Source of the DNA: Comamonadaceae bacterium
GTDB lineage: Bacteria > Pseudomonadota > Gammaproteobacteria > Burkholderiales > Burkholderiaceae
Reading direction: 5' to 3'
Length of the DNA: 12,373 nt
Assembly: GCA_947377705.1 (NCBI GenBank)
Contig: CANCGU010000058.1
Location: 1 to 12,373 of the forward strand
The notes under the pieces were generated by a model. It did no database searches and was not told where the DNA came from. It worked only from the letters and a program-made list of their open reading frames with translations. The position numbers were made by a program, and so were the translations under genes. Shown here piece by piece: positions 1 through 6,842 of the stretch. Positions within the stretch are counted from its first letter, which is position 1. Every line of letters begins with the position of its first letter.

Positions 1-1680
1 CTCAATATGAATGCCTTTGCACAGTCTGATGCTGGTGCGGCGGCGCATGGTCTGTATGACATTCCAAAGTTTGGTCAAGTGTCATTTCTGCACATGACCG
101 ACTGCCACGCGCAGTTGAAACCCATCTATTTCCGCGAGCCCAGTGTCAACCTTGGCATCGGCAGCATGAAAGGCCAGTTGCCTCATTTGGTGGGCGAGCA
201 TTTGCTCAAAACTGCAGGCGTGCGACCTGGCAGCGCCGAAGCCTATGGCATGAGCTATTTGAACTTTGAAGTGGCCGCCAAGCGTTACGGCAAAGTGGGT
301 GGCTTCGCGCATTTGGCCACCTTGGTCAAGCGTCTCAAAGCCAGCCGCCCTGGCGCGCTATTGCTCGACGGTGGCGATACCTGGCAAGGCTCTGCCACAT
401 CGTTGTGGACCAACGGCCAAGACATGGTTGACGCCTGTAAATTGCTCGGCGTCGACGTGATGACTGGTCACTGGGAATTCACCTACGGCATGGAGCGCGT
501 GCAAGAAATTGTGAACAAAGACTTTGCTGGCAAGGTCGACTTTGTGGCGCAAAACATCAAGACCCAAGACTTTGGTGACCAGGTTTTCAAGCCCTATGTC
601 ATTCGCGAAATGAACGGTGTGCCTTGTGCGATCATCGGCCAAGCATTTCCCTACACACCGATTGCCAACCCGCGCTACATGGTGGCCGATTGGGCCTTTG
701 GCATTCAAGACGAAAACATGCAGAAGATGGTGGACGAAGCCCGCGCTAAAGGTGCGCAGGTGGTGGTTGTGCTGTCACACAATGGCATGGATGTAGATTT
801 GAAAATGGCCAGCCGCGTGAGTGGCATCGACGCCATCATGGGTGGTCACACCCACGACGGCATGCCTGTGGCTACTTTGGTAAATAACAAAGGTGGCAAG
901 ACCATAGTTACCAACGCTGGCTCGAACGGCAAGTTCTTGGGCGTGCTGGACTTCGAGGTGAAGAATAAAAAAATCACCGACTTCCGCTACAAGCTGCTGC
1001 CCATCTTCTCCAACATGTTGCCCGCCGACAAAGAGATGGATGCCCTCATCAACAAGATCCGCGCACCTTACGAAACTAAGCTGAATGAAACTTTGGCTAT
1101 CACCGAAGGCACGCTTTACCGCCGTGGCAATTTCAACGGCACGGGCGACCAACTGTTGCTCGACGCATTGATGGATGTGCAAGGCGCAGATATGGCCTTT
1201 TCGCCAGGCTTCCGTTGGGGCACATCACTCTTGCCAGGTCAAGCCATCACACGTGAATGGTTGATGGACATGACAGCCACCACCTACTCGTATGCCACCG
1301 TGTCTGAATTGACTGGTGAGACCATCAAGACCATTCTTGAAGATGTGTGTGACAACTTGTTCAACCCCGACCCTTACTACCAACAAGGCGGTGACATGGT
1401 GCGCGTGGGTGGCCTCGAATACGTTTGCAAACCAAATGAAAAAATGGGTAACCGCATTGGTGAGATGCGCCTCAAAGGCAAGCTCATCGACGCGAATAAA
1501 AAATACAAAGTGGCAGGCTGGGCGCCCGTGGCTGAAGAGGCTAAAAACCAAAACCTCAAGCCAGTGTGGGAAGTGGCCGAGCAGTGGCTCAAGGCCAGCG
1601 GCGGCAAAGTGTCTAAGCGCAAGCTCAACACGCCGAAGCTCGAAGGCGTGTTGCCAAACCCCGGCTTTGCTGCGGTCTAA
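1..1680 (+). CDS. soxB: SoxB thiosulfohydrolase, 5' end outside window
   Basis: SoxB is the periplasmic dimanganese hydrolase of the Sox multienzyme system. It releases sulfate from the sulfonate group bound to the SoxYZ carrier cysteine. The frame is open from base 1; the first ATG (base 7) is probably internal, because the usual Tat signal is missing and the sequence starts close to a mature N-terminus. Numbering from that ATG, the metallophosphatase core shows HMTDCHAQLKP (29-39), DGGDTWQG (121-128), the SoxB-type GHWEF (154-158) in place of the usual GNHE, SHNG (257-260) and GGHTHDG (279-285). The C-terminal 5'-nucleotidase-like domain follows to residue 557. Family members are usually about 560-575 aa, so only the signal region is lost. 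Other sox genes probably lie upstream. The identification is secure from these motifs. Confidence 0.96.
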   Translation, partial: LNMNAFAQSDAGAAAHGLYDIPKFGQVSFLHMTDCHAQLKPIYFREPSVNLGIGSMKGQLPHLVGEHLLKTAGVRPGSAEAYGMSYLNFEVAAKRYGKVGGFAHLATLVKRLKASRPGALLLDGGDTWQGSATSLWTNGQDMVDACKLLGVDVMTGHWEFTYGMERVQEIVNKDFAGKVDFVAQNIKTQDFGDQVFKPYVIREMNGVPCAIIGQAFPYTPIANPRYMVADWAFGIQDENMQKMVDEARAKGAQVVVVLSHNGMDVDLKMASRVSGIDAIMGGHTHDGMPVATLVNNKGGKTIVTNAGSNGKFLGVLDFEVKNKKITDFRYKLLPIFSNMLPADKEMDALINKIRAPYETKLNETLAITEGTLYRRGNFNGTGDQLLLDALMDVQGADMAFSPGFRWGTSLLPGQAITREWLMDMTATTYSYATVSELTGETIKTILEDVCDNLFNPDPYYQQGGDMVRVGGLEYVCKPNEKMGNRIGEMRLKGKLIDANKKYKVAGWAPVAEEAKNQNLKPVWEVAEQWLKASGGKVSKRKLNTPKLEGVLPNPGFAAV

Positions 1681-1707
1681 AATTTTTTGAAAATTGGAGT
1701 TAATGAA

Positions 1708-1935
1708 ATGACAGTCGAACGTTACATCCGAGTCATCGCTGGCTTGTTCATCATGGTGTCACTGGCTTTGGGAGTAGAAGCTAGCCCCGTGTTTGTGAGC
1801 CAGTGGGCCTTGGCTTTCACCGCTTTTGTGGGTTTGAACTTGTTTCAGTTTGGCTTGACCAACTTTTGCCCGATGGCCATCATCTTGCGCAAGCTGGGTG
1901 CTAAAGACGGCGAGACCTGCTGTCCCGCCCAGTAA
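1708..1935 (+). CDS. DUF2892 (YgaP-type) small inner-membrane protein
   Basis: This 75-aa protein matches the DUF2892 family, the membrane domain fused to a rhodanese in E. coli YgaP. It starts TVERYIRVIAGL and has two hydrophobic segments (about residues 7-25 and 31-50). It ends with the family signature, an N-x-x-Q stretch, then NFCPMAIILRKLG and a terminal CC. I chose ATG 1708 because GGAG at 1696-1699 lies 8 bases upstream; an in-frame TTG at 1687 would add seven residues but has no ribosome site. It sits 27 bp after soxB on the same strand, so co-transcription is likely. Here the domain stands alone, while rhodaneses are encoded elsewhere in the window. A role in moving or holding sulfane sulfur at the membrane is inferred from the family only. 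Confidence 0.88.
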   Translation: MTVERYIRVIAGLFIMVSLALGVEASPVFVSQWALAFTAFVGLNLFQFGLTNFCPMAIILRKLGAKDGETCCPAQ

Positions 1936-1944
1936 GCGGGTTGC

Positions 1945-3006
1945 TTAAATGGGGCTGTTGATTGACTTGAGCGCTTTGTAAGTCAACCCAGCCCCCAGGA
2001 TGATGGACACCAGCGTGAGCCACGCGGTGTTCGAGAAGATGGCACCACCGCTCATGCCTGAGCCCACAGTGCAACCGCCCGCCATTACAGCGCCAAAGCC
2101 CATCAATACGGCGCCTGTCAAATAGTGGCCCAGTTTGTTTTCAGTTTGAAAGCCTTCAAACTTGAATTCACCAAACATTACGCTGGCCGCCAAAGAACCT
2201 ACAAACACACCGGGCAACAAACCTGCATCAAAGCCAAAGCTAGGCGCTGTGGCAGTGGACAGGGTGCGCATCAACCACTCGGCAGAGGGGGAGCTGAAGC
2301 TCAAGCTTTGCACAGCAATGGGTTCAAACGATACGCTGGCCACCATCTGGGTCATTCCCCAGCCCAGAGCAATGGTTAAGCCCACAAAGGCACCCGCCCA
2401 GTTCCATGTGTTGTTGCTGTCGTCTTCGCTGCGACGCAAACGCCATAAAGCGGCAGCGCCAATGGCCACGCCCACCACCAAACCCAGCCATGTGCTGGTG
2501 AGGTTGAGTAGGTTGCGATCAGGACCGCCTTCAACCATCCACAACGACGTGACCCACTGACGTGCAGGCGCCAAAAGTCCAGATATAGACGCTTGTACCG
2601 TCACCGCAAACACTAAGCCAGAGAGCAGGGCGCGTAAATTGCCATTGGCCGACAAAATGAGCAAACGACTGGCACAACCACGTGTCATGATCATGCCCAC
2701 GCCAAACATCAGGCCACCCACTACGGCACCCGAGATACTGCCAGGCGAGCCCAAATGGCGCGAGCTTTCAGGCTTTAAGAAGCCCACCAGCACAATGGCT
2801 TGCACCGTCAAAATGGCCACAGCAAAACCCATCAACCAGACGGCCAAACGCGAGCCCCATGAGCCATCGCAACATTCAATGACAGCTGCGCGTGCGCAAA
2901 ACTTGGAGCGTTGTGCGAAAAAACCAAACATCAAACCAATGAGTGCGCCACCCATAGCTAATACCGAGTGGTCTCCGAAGGTTTCAATCAAGTTGGTCAG
3001 ATTCAC
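1945..3006 (-). CDS. YeeE/YedE family transporter, TsuA-like (thiosulfate uptake)
   Basis: This 353-aa polytopic membrane protein belongs to the YeeE/YedE (DUF395) family, whose studied member TsuA imports thiosulfate through a relay of conserved cysteines. The three expected cysteine sites are present: C37 in QRSKFCARA, C111 in MTRGCASR, and C312 in MAGGCTVGSG. Two internal repeats are visible, each with a glycine-rich helix leading to a cysteine loop. The start is GTG at 3006, preceded by AGGGA about 5 bases upstream; the next ATG is M18, which would cut into the first membrane segment. It is the last gene of a three-gene minus-strand group, 34 bp after the DUF6691 gene, and ends 9 bp from the convergent DUF2892 gene. 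Substrate could be thiosulfate or another small sulfur compound; the family is clear, the substrate inferred. Confidence 0.9.
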   Translation of the reverse strand: MNLTNLIETFGDHSVLAMGGALIGLMFGFFAQRSKFCARAAVIECCDGSWGSRLAVWLMGFAVAILTVQAIVLVGFLKPESSRHLGSPGSISGAVVGGLMFGVGMIMTRGCASRLLILSANGNLRALLSGLVFAVTVQASISGLLAPARQWVTSLWMVEGGPDRNLLNLTSTWLGLVVGVAIGAAALWRLRRSEDDSNNTWNWAGAFVGLTIALGWGMTQMVASVSFEPIAVQSLSFSSPSAEWLMRTLSTATAPSFGFDAGLLPGVFVGSLAASVMFGEFKFEGFQTENKLGHYLTGAVLMGFGAVMAGGCTVGSGMSGGAIFSNTAWLTLVSIILGAGLTYKALKSINSPI

Positions 3007-3040
3007 AAAATTCCCTAATGGTCAGCAGCCGATCAAGCTT

Positions 3041-3457
3041 TCAATTGTCTCTTTTTTTGAAACCCTCAAACAACGCCATACCAGCCATCATCGCCAGCAC
3101 AAACACCAAAGCTTTGTCGTTGCCTGCTGCCATTGCCACCAGCGCCGGCCCCGGACAAAAACCAGCTAATCCCCAACCCACGCCAAAAATCAAGCTGCCC
3201 AGCACCAATGGTCTGTCGAGTTGCGTCATTTCAGGCCATTGAAAAGGTGCGCCCGAGAGGCTGATGGCCTTTTTCTTGGCAAAGCCAAACCCAAGCAAAC
3301 CCATCAACACCCCCCCTCCCATTACAAAAGCCAGTGATGGGTCCCATGCTCCAGTAAGGTCGAGAAACCCTTGCACTTTGCCGGGGTCGGTCATGCCAGA
3401 AATCAATAAACCGAGGCCAAAAGTGAGACCCAACACAAATTCAATCACACGTTGCAT
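3041..3457 (-). CDS. DUF6691 / YeeE-YedE half transporter
   Basis: A 138-aa membrane protein of the DUF6691 type, the second partner of paired half-size YeeE/YedE transporters. It opens with a helix ending in LLISGMTDPGKVQGFLD, a family signature, and has a cysteine loop GLAGFCPGPALVAMAAG with C101. About four membrane segments are visible. The ATG at 3457 has a good ribosome site, GAGGAG at 3461-3466 on the minus strand. It follows the 145-aa partner by 9 bp and precedes the full-length TsuA-like gene by 34 bp, so the three are very likely one transcript. Together with its upstream partner it may rebuild one full-length, two-repeat transporter. Transport of a sulfur compound is inferred from the family and from the neighbouring sulfur genes. 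Confidence 0.88.
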   Translation of the reverse strand: MQRVIEFVLGLTFGLGLLISGMTDPGKVQGFLDLTGAWDPSLAFVMGGGVLMGLLGFGFAKKKAISLSGAPFQWPEMTQLDRPLVLGSLIFGVGWGLAGFCPGPALVAMAAGNDKALVFVLAMMAGMALFEGFKKRDN

Positions 3458-3466
3458 AAGGGCTCC

Positions 3467-3904
3467 TCACAACAAATGGCGAATCACAAACACGGTGACA
3501 AAACCCGTGCCCATGAATGACAAGGTGGCTACCAAAGAGCGCACCGACAAACGGCTCAACCCGCAAATGCCGTGACCGCTGGTGCAGCCAGTGCCCCAAC
3601 GGGTGCCAAGACCTACCAATAAGCCTGCCACTATCACCATGGTCCAGCTGGCATTGATGCGAGGTGTATGCAAGAGGTCGGCAGGCAAAAAATTTTTAGC
3701 TACCAATGGGGCTGCAAACAGGCCGAGAAGAAAGGTAAAACGCCACGAAGAGTCTTCAGACTTGCCGGTGAGTAGGCCTTCCAAAATTCCCGTGATGCCC
3801 AAAATCCGACCACTGTTGAGAAATAACGCGCCCGCCGCAACGCCGAGCAATATGCCGCCAAAGAGTGCGGGCCAAGGAGTGAAATGATGCCAGTCGATGT
3901 GCAT
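3467..3904 (-). CDS. YeeE/YedE half transporter (DUF395)
   Basis: A 145-aa membrane protein with the classic DUF395 signature GTGCTSGHGICG (cysteines C107 and C114) and an N-terminal segment ending in NSGRILGITGILEGLL. About four hydrophobic helices are visible. It is the first gene of the minus-strand transporter group and lies 9 bp before the DUF6691 gene, an arrangement known from paired YeeE/YedE proteins near sulfide and persulfide genes. The ATG at 3904 has no clear Shine-Dalgarno sequence. A TATACA box ends 8 bases before it, so the mRNA may have almost no leader. The gene is divergent from the persulfide dioxygenase-like gene. Import or export of sulfite, thiosulfate or sulfane sulfur is possible; the substrate cannot be read from the sequence. 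Confidence 0.88.
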   Translation of the reverse strand: MHIDWHHFTPWPALFGGILLGVAAGALFLNSGRILGITGILEGLLTGKSEDSSWRFTFLLGLFAAPLVAKNFLPADLLHTPRINASWTMVIVAGLLVGLGTRWGTGCTSGHGICGLSRLSVRSLVATLSFMGTGFVTVFVIRHLL

Positions 3905-3947
3905 GGTTTGTTTGTATATCTAAAGTTACCTATATTATTGTGCCCTT
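3905..3947. promoter_or_regulatory. Divergent promoter region between yeeE-type and persulfide dioxygenase-like genes
   Basis: This 43-bp AT-rich gap must hold both promoters. Candidate -10 boxes are TATTAT (3933-3938, plus) and TATACA (3913-3918, read on minus). They end 9 and 8 bases before the two ATGs. Neither gene has a Shine-Dalgarno sequence. The -35 boxes are poor. An imperfect AT-rich dyad (TATATC-TAA-AG-TTA-CC-TATAT, 3915-3935) lies between the -10 boxes and could bind a repressor; it has an odd base and mismatches, so this is weak. Confidence 0.4.
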
Positions 3948-4838
3948 ATGAACCATAGCCTTTCTGTCCCCGCTGCGTTGAACCCCCTCGTGCATGGCAT
4001 CTTCGATCCAGCCACTTGGACCGTGACCTATGTGGTGTTTGAAAAAGAGGGCAGTGCCTGCGCCATCATTGATTCGGTTCTTGATTACGACCCCAAGTCG
4101 GGCCGAACCAGCACTGAATCGGCTGACAAGGTGATTTCCTTTGTACGCGAGAAAAAACTGCACGTGCAATGGATATTGGAAACACACGCTCATGCAGACC
4201 ACCTCACCGCAGCGCCTTATCTCAAAGCGCAGTTGGGTGGGCAAACGGCAATTGGCGATCACATCACCGCTGTGCAGCGTGTGTTCAAAGGCATCTTTAA
4301 TTTAGAGGGCGGCTTCAAAGATGACGGTACTCAGTTCGACCACCTGCTGCAAGTAGATGAAGCATTTGCGATTGGCAACTTAACAGTCAAAGCTCTGTAT
4401 GTGCCCGGGCACACGCCGGCGTGTGTGGCTTACCAAGTGGGGGATGCAGTGTTTGTGGGAGACACCTTGTTTATGCCTGATGTGGGCTCGGCGCGTTGTG
4501 ACTTTCCTGGTGGCTGTGCCAAAACACTTTATGCATCCACACGCAAAATTTTGAGCTTGCCCAACAGCACCCGTTTGTTCATGTGTCACGACTACCCACC
4601 TGAAGATCGGGCTGTTCAGTTTGAAACGACGGTGGCTGAACAACGAGCTCACAACATCCATTTGCACGACGGCATTGACGAAGCTGAGTTTGTGCGCATG
4701 CGCACTGTGCGCGACTCCACCTTAGCCATGCCGGTGTTGATCTTGCCAGCGGTACAAATCAATATTCGTGCGGGTGAATTTCCACCTAAAGACAACAACG
4801 GTGTGTCTTATTTGAAAATCCCTTTGAATGCGCTTTGA
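3948..4838 (+). CDS. MBL-fold persulfide dioxygenase / Blh-like protein
   Basis: A 296-aa metallo-beta-lactamase-fold protein of the ETHE1/Blh group. Known members are mononuclear iron enzymes that oxidise glutathione persulfide to sulfite. Metal-site motifs are THAHADHL (H80, H82, D84, H85), PGHTP with H155, GDTLF with D172, and CHDYPP with H214. The stretch DVGSARCDFPGG after D172 is typical of this group and unlike glyoxalase II. The N-terminus has a short extension (about 15 residues) and no signal peptide, so the enzyme is cytoplasmic. It is longer than human ETHE1 and carries no rhodanese domain; two rhodaneses are encoded separately nearby. It is divergent from the YeeE-type genes, which suggests shared control of sulfur transport and persulfide oxidation. 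The family is clear; the exact substrate is inferred. Confidence 0.88.
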   Translation: MNHSLSVPAALNPLVHGIFDPATWTVTYVVFEKEGSACAIIDSVLDYDPKSGRTSTESADKVISFVREKKLHVQWILETHAHADHLTAAPYLKAQLGGQTAIGDHITAVQRVFKGIFNLEGGFKDDGTQFDHLLQVDEAFAIGNLTVKALYVPGHTPACVAYQVGDAVFVGDTLFMPDVGSARCDFPGGCAKTLYASTRKILSLPNSTRLFMCHDYPPEDRAVQFETTVAEQRAHNIHLHDGIDEAEFVRMRTVRDSTLAMPVLILPAVQINIRAGEFPPKDNNGVSYLKIPLNAL

Positions 4839-4866
4839 CGCGATTCAAAAAACACTGTCGTCAAGC

Positions 4867-5766
4867 TTAAACGTACTGTTTGAACCAAGCTAGCGTTCGG
4901 TTCCAGCCATCGGTCGCAGGGGCTGAGCGGTAGCTGGGGCGGTAGTCTGCGTGAAAAGCGTGTGGCGCCTCTGGATACAACACAAACTCACTGGCTTTGG
5001 CTGCTTTATTGCCATTAACAGCTGCTTGCGCCAAGGCTTCTTTCATGTTGTTGACAGATGTCACTGGAATGCCTGTGTCTTGCCCGCCATACAAACCAAG
5101 CACAGGTGCTTTGAGCGTAGCTGCCATGTCAACCGCATGTTTTGGGTTGTTGGCATTGGTTTGGCCTTCTGTACGTCCGTACCAAGCTACACCCGCTTTA
5201 AGTTTGGGGTTGTGCTCAGCATAGATCCATGTGATACGACCACCCCAGCAAAAACCTGTGATAGCTGCGCGATCTGCATTGCCACCGTTTTTGCTGGCCC
5301 AATTGAGGGTTGCGTCTAAGTCGGCCATCACTTGCGCGTCTGGCACTTTGGCAATGACCTCGCTCATGAGTTTTGCTAATTCGCCGTATGAGCTCGGGTC
5401 ACCTTGGCGAACAAACAGCTCGGGCGCAATGGCCAAGTAGCCAGCTTTGGCAAAGCGACGTGTGACGTCGGCAATGTATTCATGCACACCAAAAATTTCA
5501 GAGATTACCAAGACCACGGGTAAATTGGTTTTGCCTTTCGGGGCCGAGCGATAAGCTGGCATTTTGAAGCCGTTCACGTCGATCATCACCTCGCCTTCGA
5601 TCAGGCCTTCGCCTGAAGTTTGGATGGCGGTTTGCGCGATCAATGGCATGGCCGCAGCAGCATAGCCCAAACCCAATGCCGTTTGCAAAGCTAGGCGGCG
5701 CGTGGGGGCTGACTCGTCTTTGCTGTTGAGCAAAGCCTGTGTGTCTTGGATCCAGTTGATGTGCAT
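4867..5766 (-). CDS. Dienelactone hydrolase family protein with Tat signal
   Basis: A 299-aa alpha/beta hydrolase of the dienelactone hydrolase family. The catalytic triad can be read: C173 in GFCWGGR, D230 in GGQDTG and H269 in PHAF. The N-terminus contains TRRLALQTALGLG with R23-R24, followed by a hydrophobic stretch ending near AQ (44-45), which fits a twin-arginine export signal after an unusually long n-region of about 20 residues. The ATG at 5766 follows AAAGGA closely. It lies 11 bp after the secreted rhodanese gene, so the two are co-transcribed. Its place among sulfur genes is unexplained: no aromatic-degradation gene is in the window. An action on a thioester or lactone in the periplasm is possible, but this is a guess; only the family and the export signal are supported. 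Confidence 0.87.
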   Translation of the reverse strand: MHINWIQDTQALLNSKDESAPTRRLALQTALGLGYAAAAMPLIAQTAIQTSGEGLIEGEVMIDVNGFKMPAYRSAPKGKTNLPVVLVISEIFGVHEYIADVTRRFAKAGYLAIAPELFVRQGDPSSYGELAKLMSEVIAKVPDAQVMADLDATLNWASKNGGNADRAAITGFCWGGRITWIYAEHNPKLKAGVAWYGRTEGQTNANNPKHAVDMAATLKAPVLGLYGGQDTGIPVTSVNNMKEALAQAAVNGNKAAKASEFVLYPEAPHAFHADYRPSYRSAPATDGWNRTLAWFKQYV

Positions 5767-5777
5767 GAAATGTCCTT

Positions 5778-6356
5778 TTAGAAATCGCCCTTTAGGACGG
5801 GGAAGCCCAATGCGGCCCAGTCCAACATGCCGCCGCGATAGTAATAAATTTTGCTAGCGGGGAAGCCATCACGCGTCATAGCCAGAATGGCTGTGGGGCT
5901 TTGTGGGCACACGGGACCATTGCAAAAGGCAAACACTTTCTTGGCACCGGCGCAGTCCCAGCCTTTAGCTGTCTTCTTGCAACCCAGTTCGTCCATGCGT
6001 GCTGATACTTCTGTGTAAACGATGTGATGTGAGCCAGGGATGGTGCCTGTGGCACGGTCTTCGGGTTCACGCATGTCGACCAACATGGCGTCGCGGTCAT
6101 TCATGGCGTTGAGCATTTCAATCTCACCAACGGGGGTAACACCTGCAACCGGCACCATGGCTTGCAACCAACCTTTGTTTTTGGCGCAAGGTGTCATGAC
6201 GCGTTTGATTTCGTGCTCTTCGCCTTTGGCGTTTTTCACCACGAACTTGGTGTCAGTGCCAATGATGCGCAGGTATTCAGGTTCAGCGGCTACGCTGTTA
6301 AGGCTCATGGCAGCCAAACCGAGGGTGGCGAGGAGGTGGGTGATTTTGAGTTTCAT
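5778..6356 (-). CDS. Secreted rhodanese-like protein with extended active-site loop
   Basis: A 192-aa protein with a signal peptide (residues 1-24, ending SVAA) and one rhodanese domain (about 75-190). Motifs are LVDMREPEDRATGTIPGS (92-109), the active-site loop CNGPVCPQS starting at C145, and YYRGGMLDWAALGFPV near the end. The loop is longer than the usual CxxxxR rhodanese loop and holds a second cysteine, C150. C57, C126 and C135 are further cysteines; the last two may pair in the periplasm. I chose ATG 6356 because AAGGAAG lies just upstream and a signal peptide begins there; an upstream in-frame ATG at 6419 would add 21 residues and run through the terminator hairpin. It precedes the dienelactone-hydrolase-like gene by 11 bp. 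A role as periplasmic sulfane-sulfur carrier or transferase is inferred. Confidence 0.9.
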   Translation of the reverse strand: MKLKITHLLATLGLAAMSLNSVAAEPEYLRIIGTDTKFVVKNAKGEEHEIKRVMTPCAKNKGWLQAMVPVAGVTPVGEIEMLNAMNDRDAMLVDMREPEDRATGTIPGSHHIVYTEVSARMDELGCKKTAKGWDCAGAKKVFAFCNGPVCPQSPTAILAMTRDGFPASKIYYYRGGMLDWAALGFPVLKGDF

Positions 6357-6380
6357 GGTCTTCTTCCTTTGCAAGTTGCT

Positions 6381-6407
6381 AAAAAAAGAGCTTCCCGAGG
6401 GAAGCTC
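6381..6407 (-). terminator. Intrinsic terminator behind the cytochrome c gene
   Basis: Read on the minus strand, a perfect 9-bp stem (6399-6407 pairing with 6388-6396, arm GAGCTTCCC) with a 2-base centre is followed directly by seven T residues (6387-6381). It begins 24 bases after the cytochrome c stop codon and ends 24 bases before the rhodanese start, so it stops or attenuates transcription between them. Confidence 0.88.
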
Positions 6408-6431
6408 ATCAAGGTACAAGTACTAGTAGTA

Positions 6432-6737
6432 TTACTTTGCGCCACCCAAAACCCATGCGGCGAGGGTTTTGGCATCGGCATCGCTAAGTTGCGCCTGTGG
6501 TGGCATGGGAATAGGGCCCCATTTGCCACTACCGCCGGCTTTGATGTTCTTAGTCACGGTAGCTTCAGCATCAGCTTGGCCAGCGTATTTCTTGGCGACG
6601 TCTTGGTAGGCTGGGCCCACAATCTTTTTGTCTGCAGCATGGCAAGCCAAGCAGTTGTTTTTCTTGGCCAAATCAGCGTTAGCCCAAGCGCCAGTACTGG
6701 CCAGTGCCAAAAGAGTGACGGCTGTCAATTTCTTCAT
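6432..6737 (-). CDS. Small periplasmic cytochrome c (c551/c552 type)
   Basis: A 101-aa class I cytochrome c. Residues 1-19 form a signal peptide ending TGAWA. The haem motif is CLACH (29-33) with H33 as one axial ligand, and M78 in WGPIPMPPQ is the expected second ligand. The KIVGPAYQDVAKKYAG stretch and the overall spacing resemble the c551/c552 proteins of Pseudomonas and Hydrogenophilus. I chose ATG 6737, since AGGA lies 6 bases upstream; a TTG at 6743 would add two residues and cover part of that site. It has its own promoter candidate and its own terminator. In this context it probably accepts electrons from the Sox system or another sulfur-oxidising enzyme and passes them to a terminal oxidase. 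That partner is inferred, the cytochrome identity is firm. Confidence 0.95.
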   Translation of the reverse strand: MKKLTAVTLLALASTGAWANADLAKKNNCLACHAADKKIVGPAYQDVAKKYAGQADAEATVTKNIKAGGSGKWGPIPMPPQAQLSDADAKTLAAWVLGGAK

Positions 6738-6775
6738 CTTCAATCCTAAGAGAAATCTAATTCGTTAGTTGCTTA

Positions 6776-6803
6776 TGTATAAATTTTAGCAATCTTGAGT
6801 CAG
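6776..6803 (-). promoter_or_regulatory. Candidate promoter of the cytochrome c gene
   Basis: On the minus strand, CTGACT (6803-6798, four of six matches to the -35 consensus) and TATACA (6781-6776, -10) are separated by 16 bp. They sit in the 105-bp gap between the unknown secreted protein and the cytochrome. This would leave a leader of about 30 bases that includes the AGGA ribosome site. The rest of the gap shows only a short AGGGA/TCCCT dyad without a T tract. Confidence 0.42.
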
Positions 6804-6842
6804 GTTTCTTTCAAGGGATTTCCCTGCTGTACTAGGCCTTTT

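Noticed and set aside
466..480. GHWEF in SoxB as a mutated GNHE metal motif
   Set aside because: This variant is the normal form in SoxB proteins and marks the family; it is not a defect.
1924..1940. Hairpin CCCGC/GCGGG over the stop codon of the DUF2892 gene
   Set aside because: The stem is only 5 bp and no T tract follows, so it is not a convincing terminator, although some end signal is expected between the two convergent genes.
4835..4864. Inverted repeat TTGACG/CGTCAA between the convergent dioxygenase-like and hydrolase genes
   Set aside because: Six base pairs with an 18-base loop and no T tract on either side; likely chance.
6162..6749. Open frame of 195 codons on the plus strand across the rhodanese and cytochrome c genes
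   Set aside because: It is antisense to two well-supported genes and their terminator, and its product resembles no protein family.
6827..6842. Possible terminator after the 110-aa secreted protein gene
   Set aside because: The nearest dyads (AGGCCT and AGGGA/TCCCT) are short and lack a following T tract on the minus strand; the end of the pump transcript is not visible.
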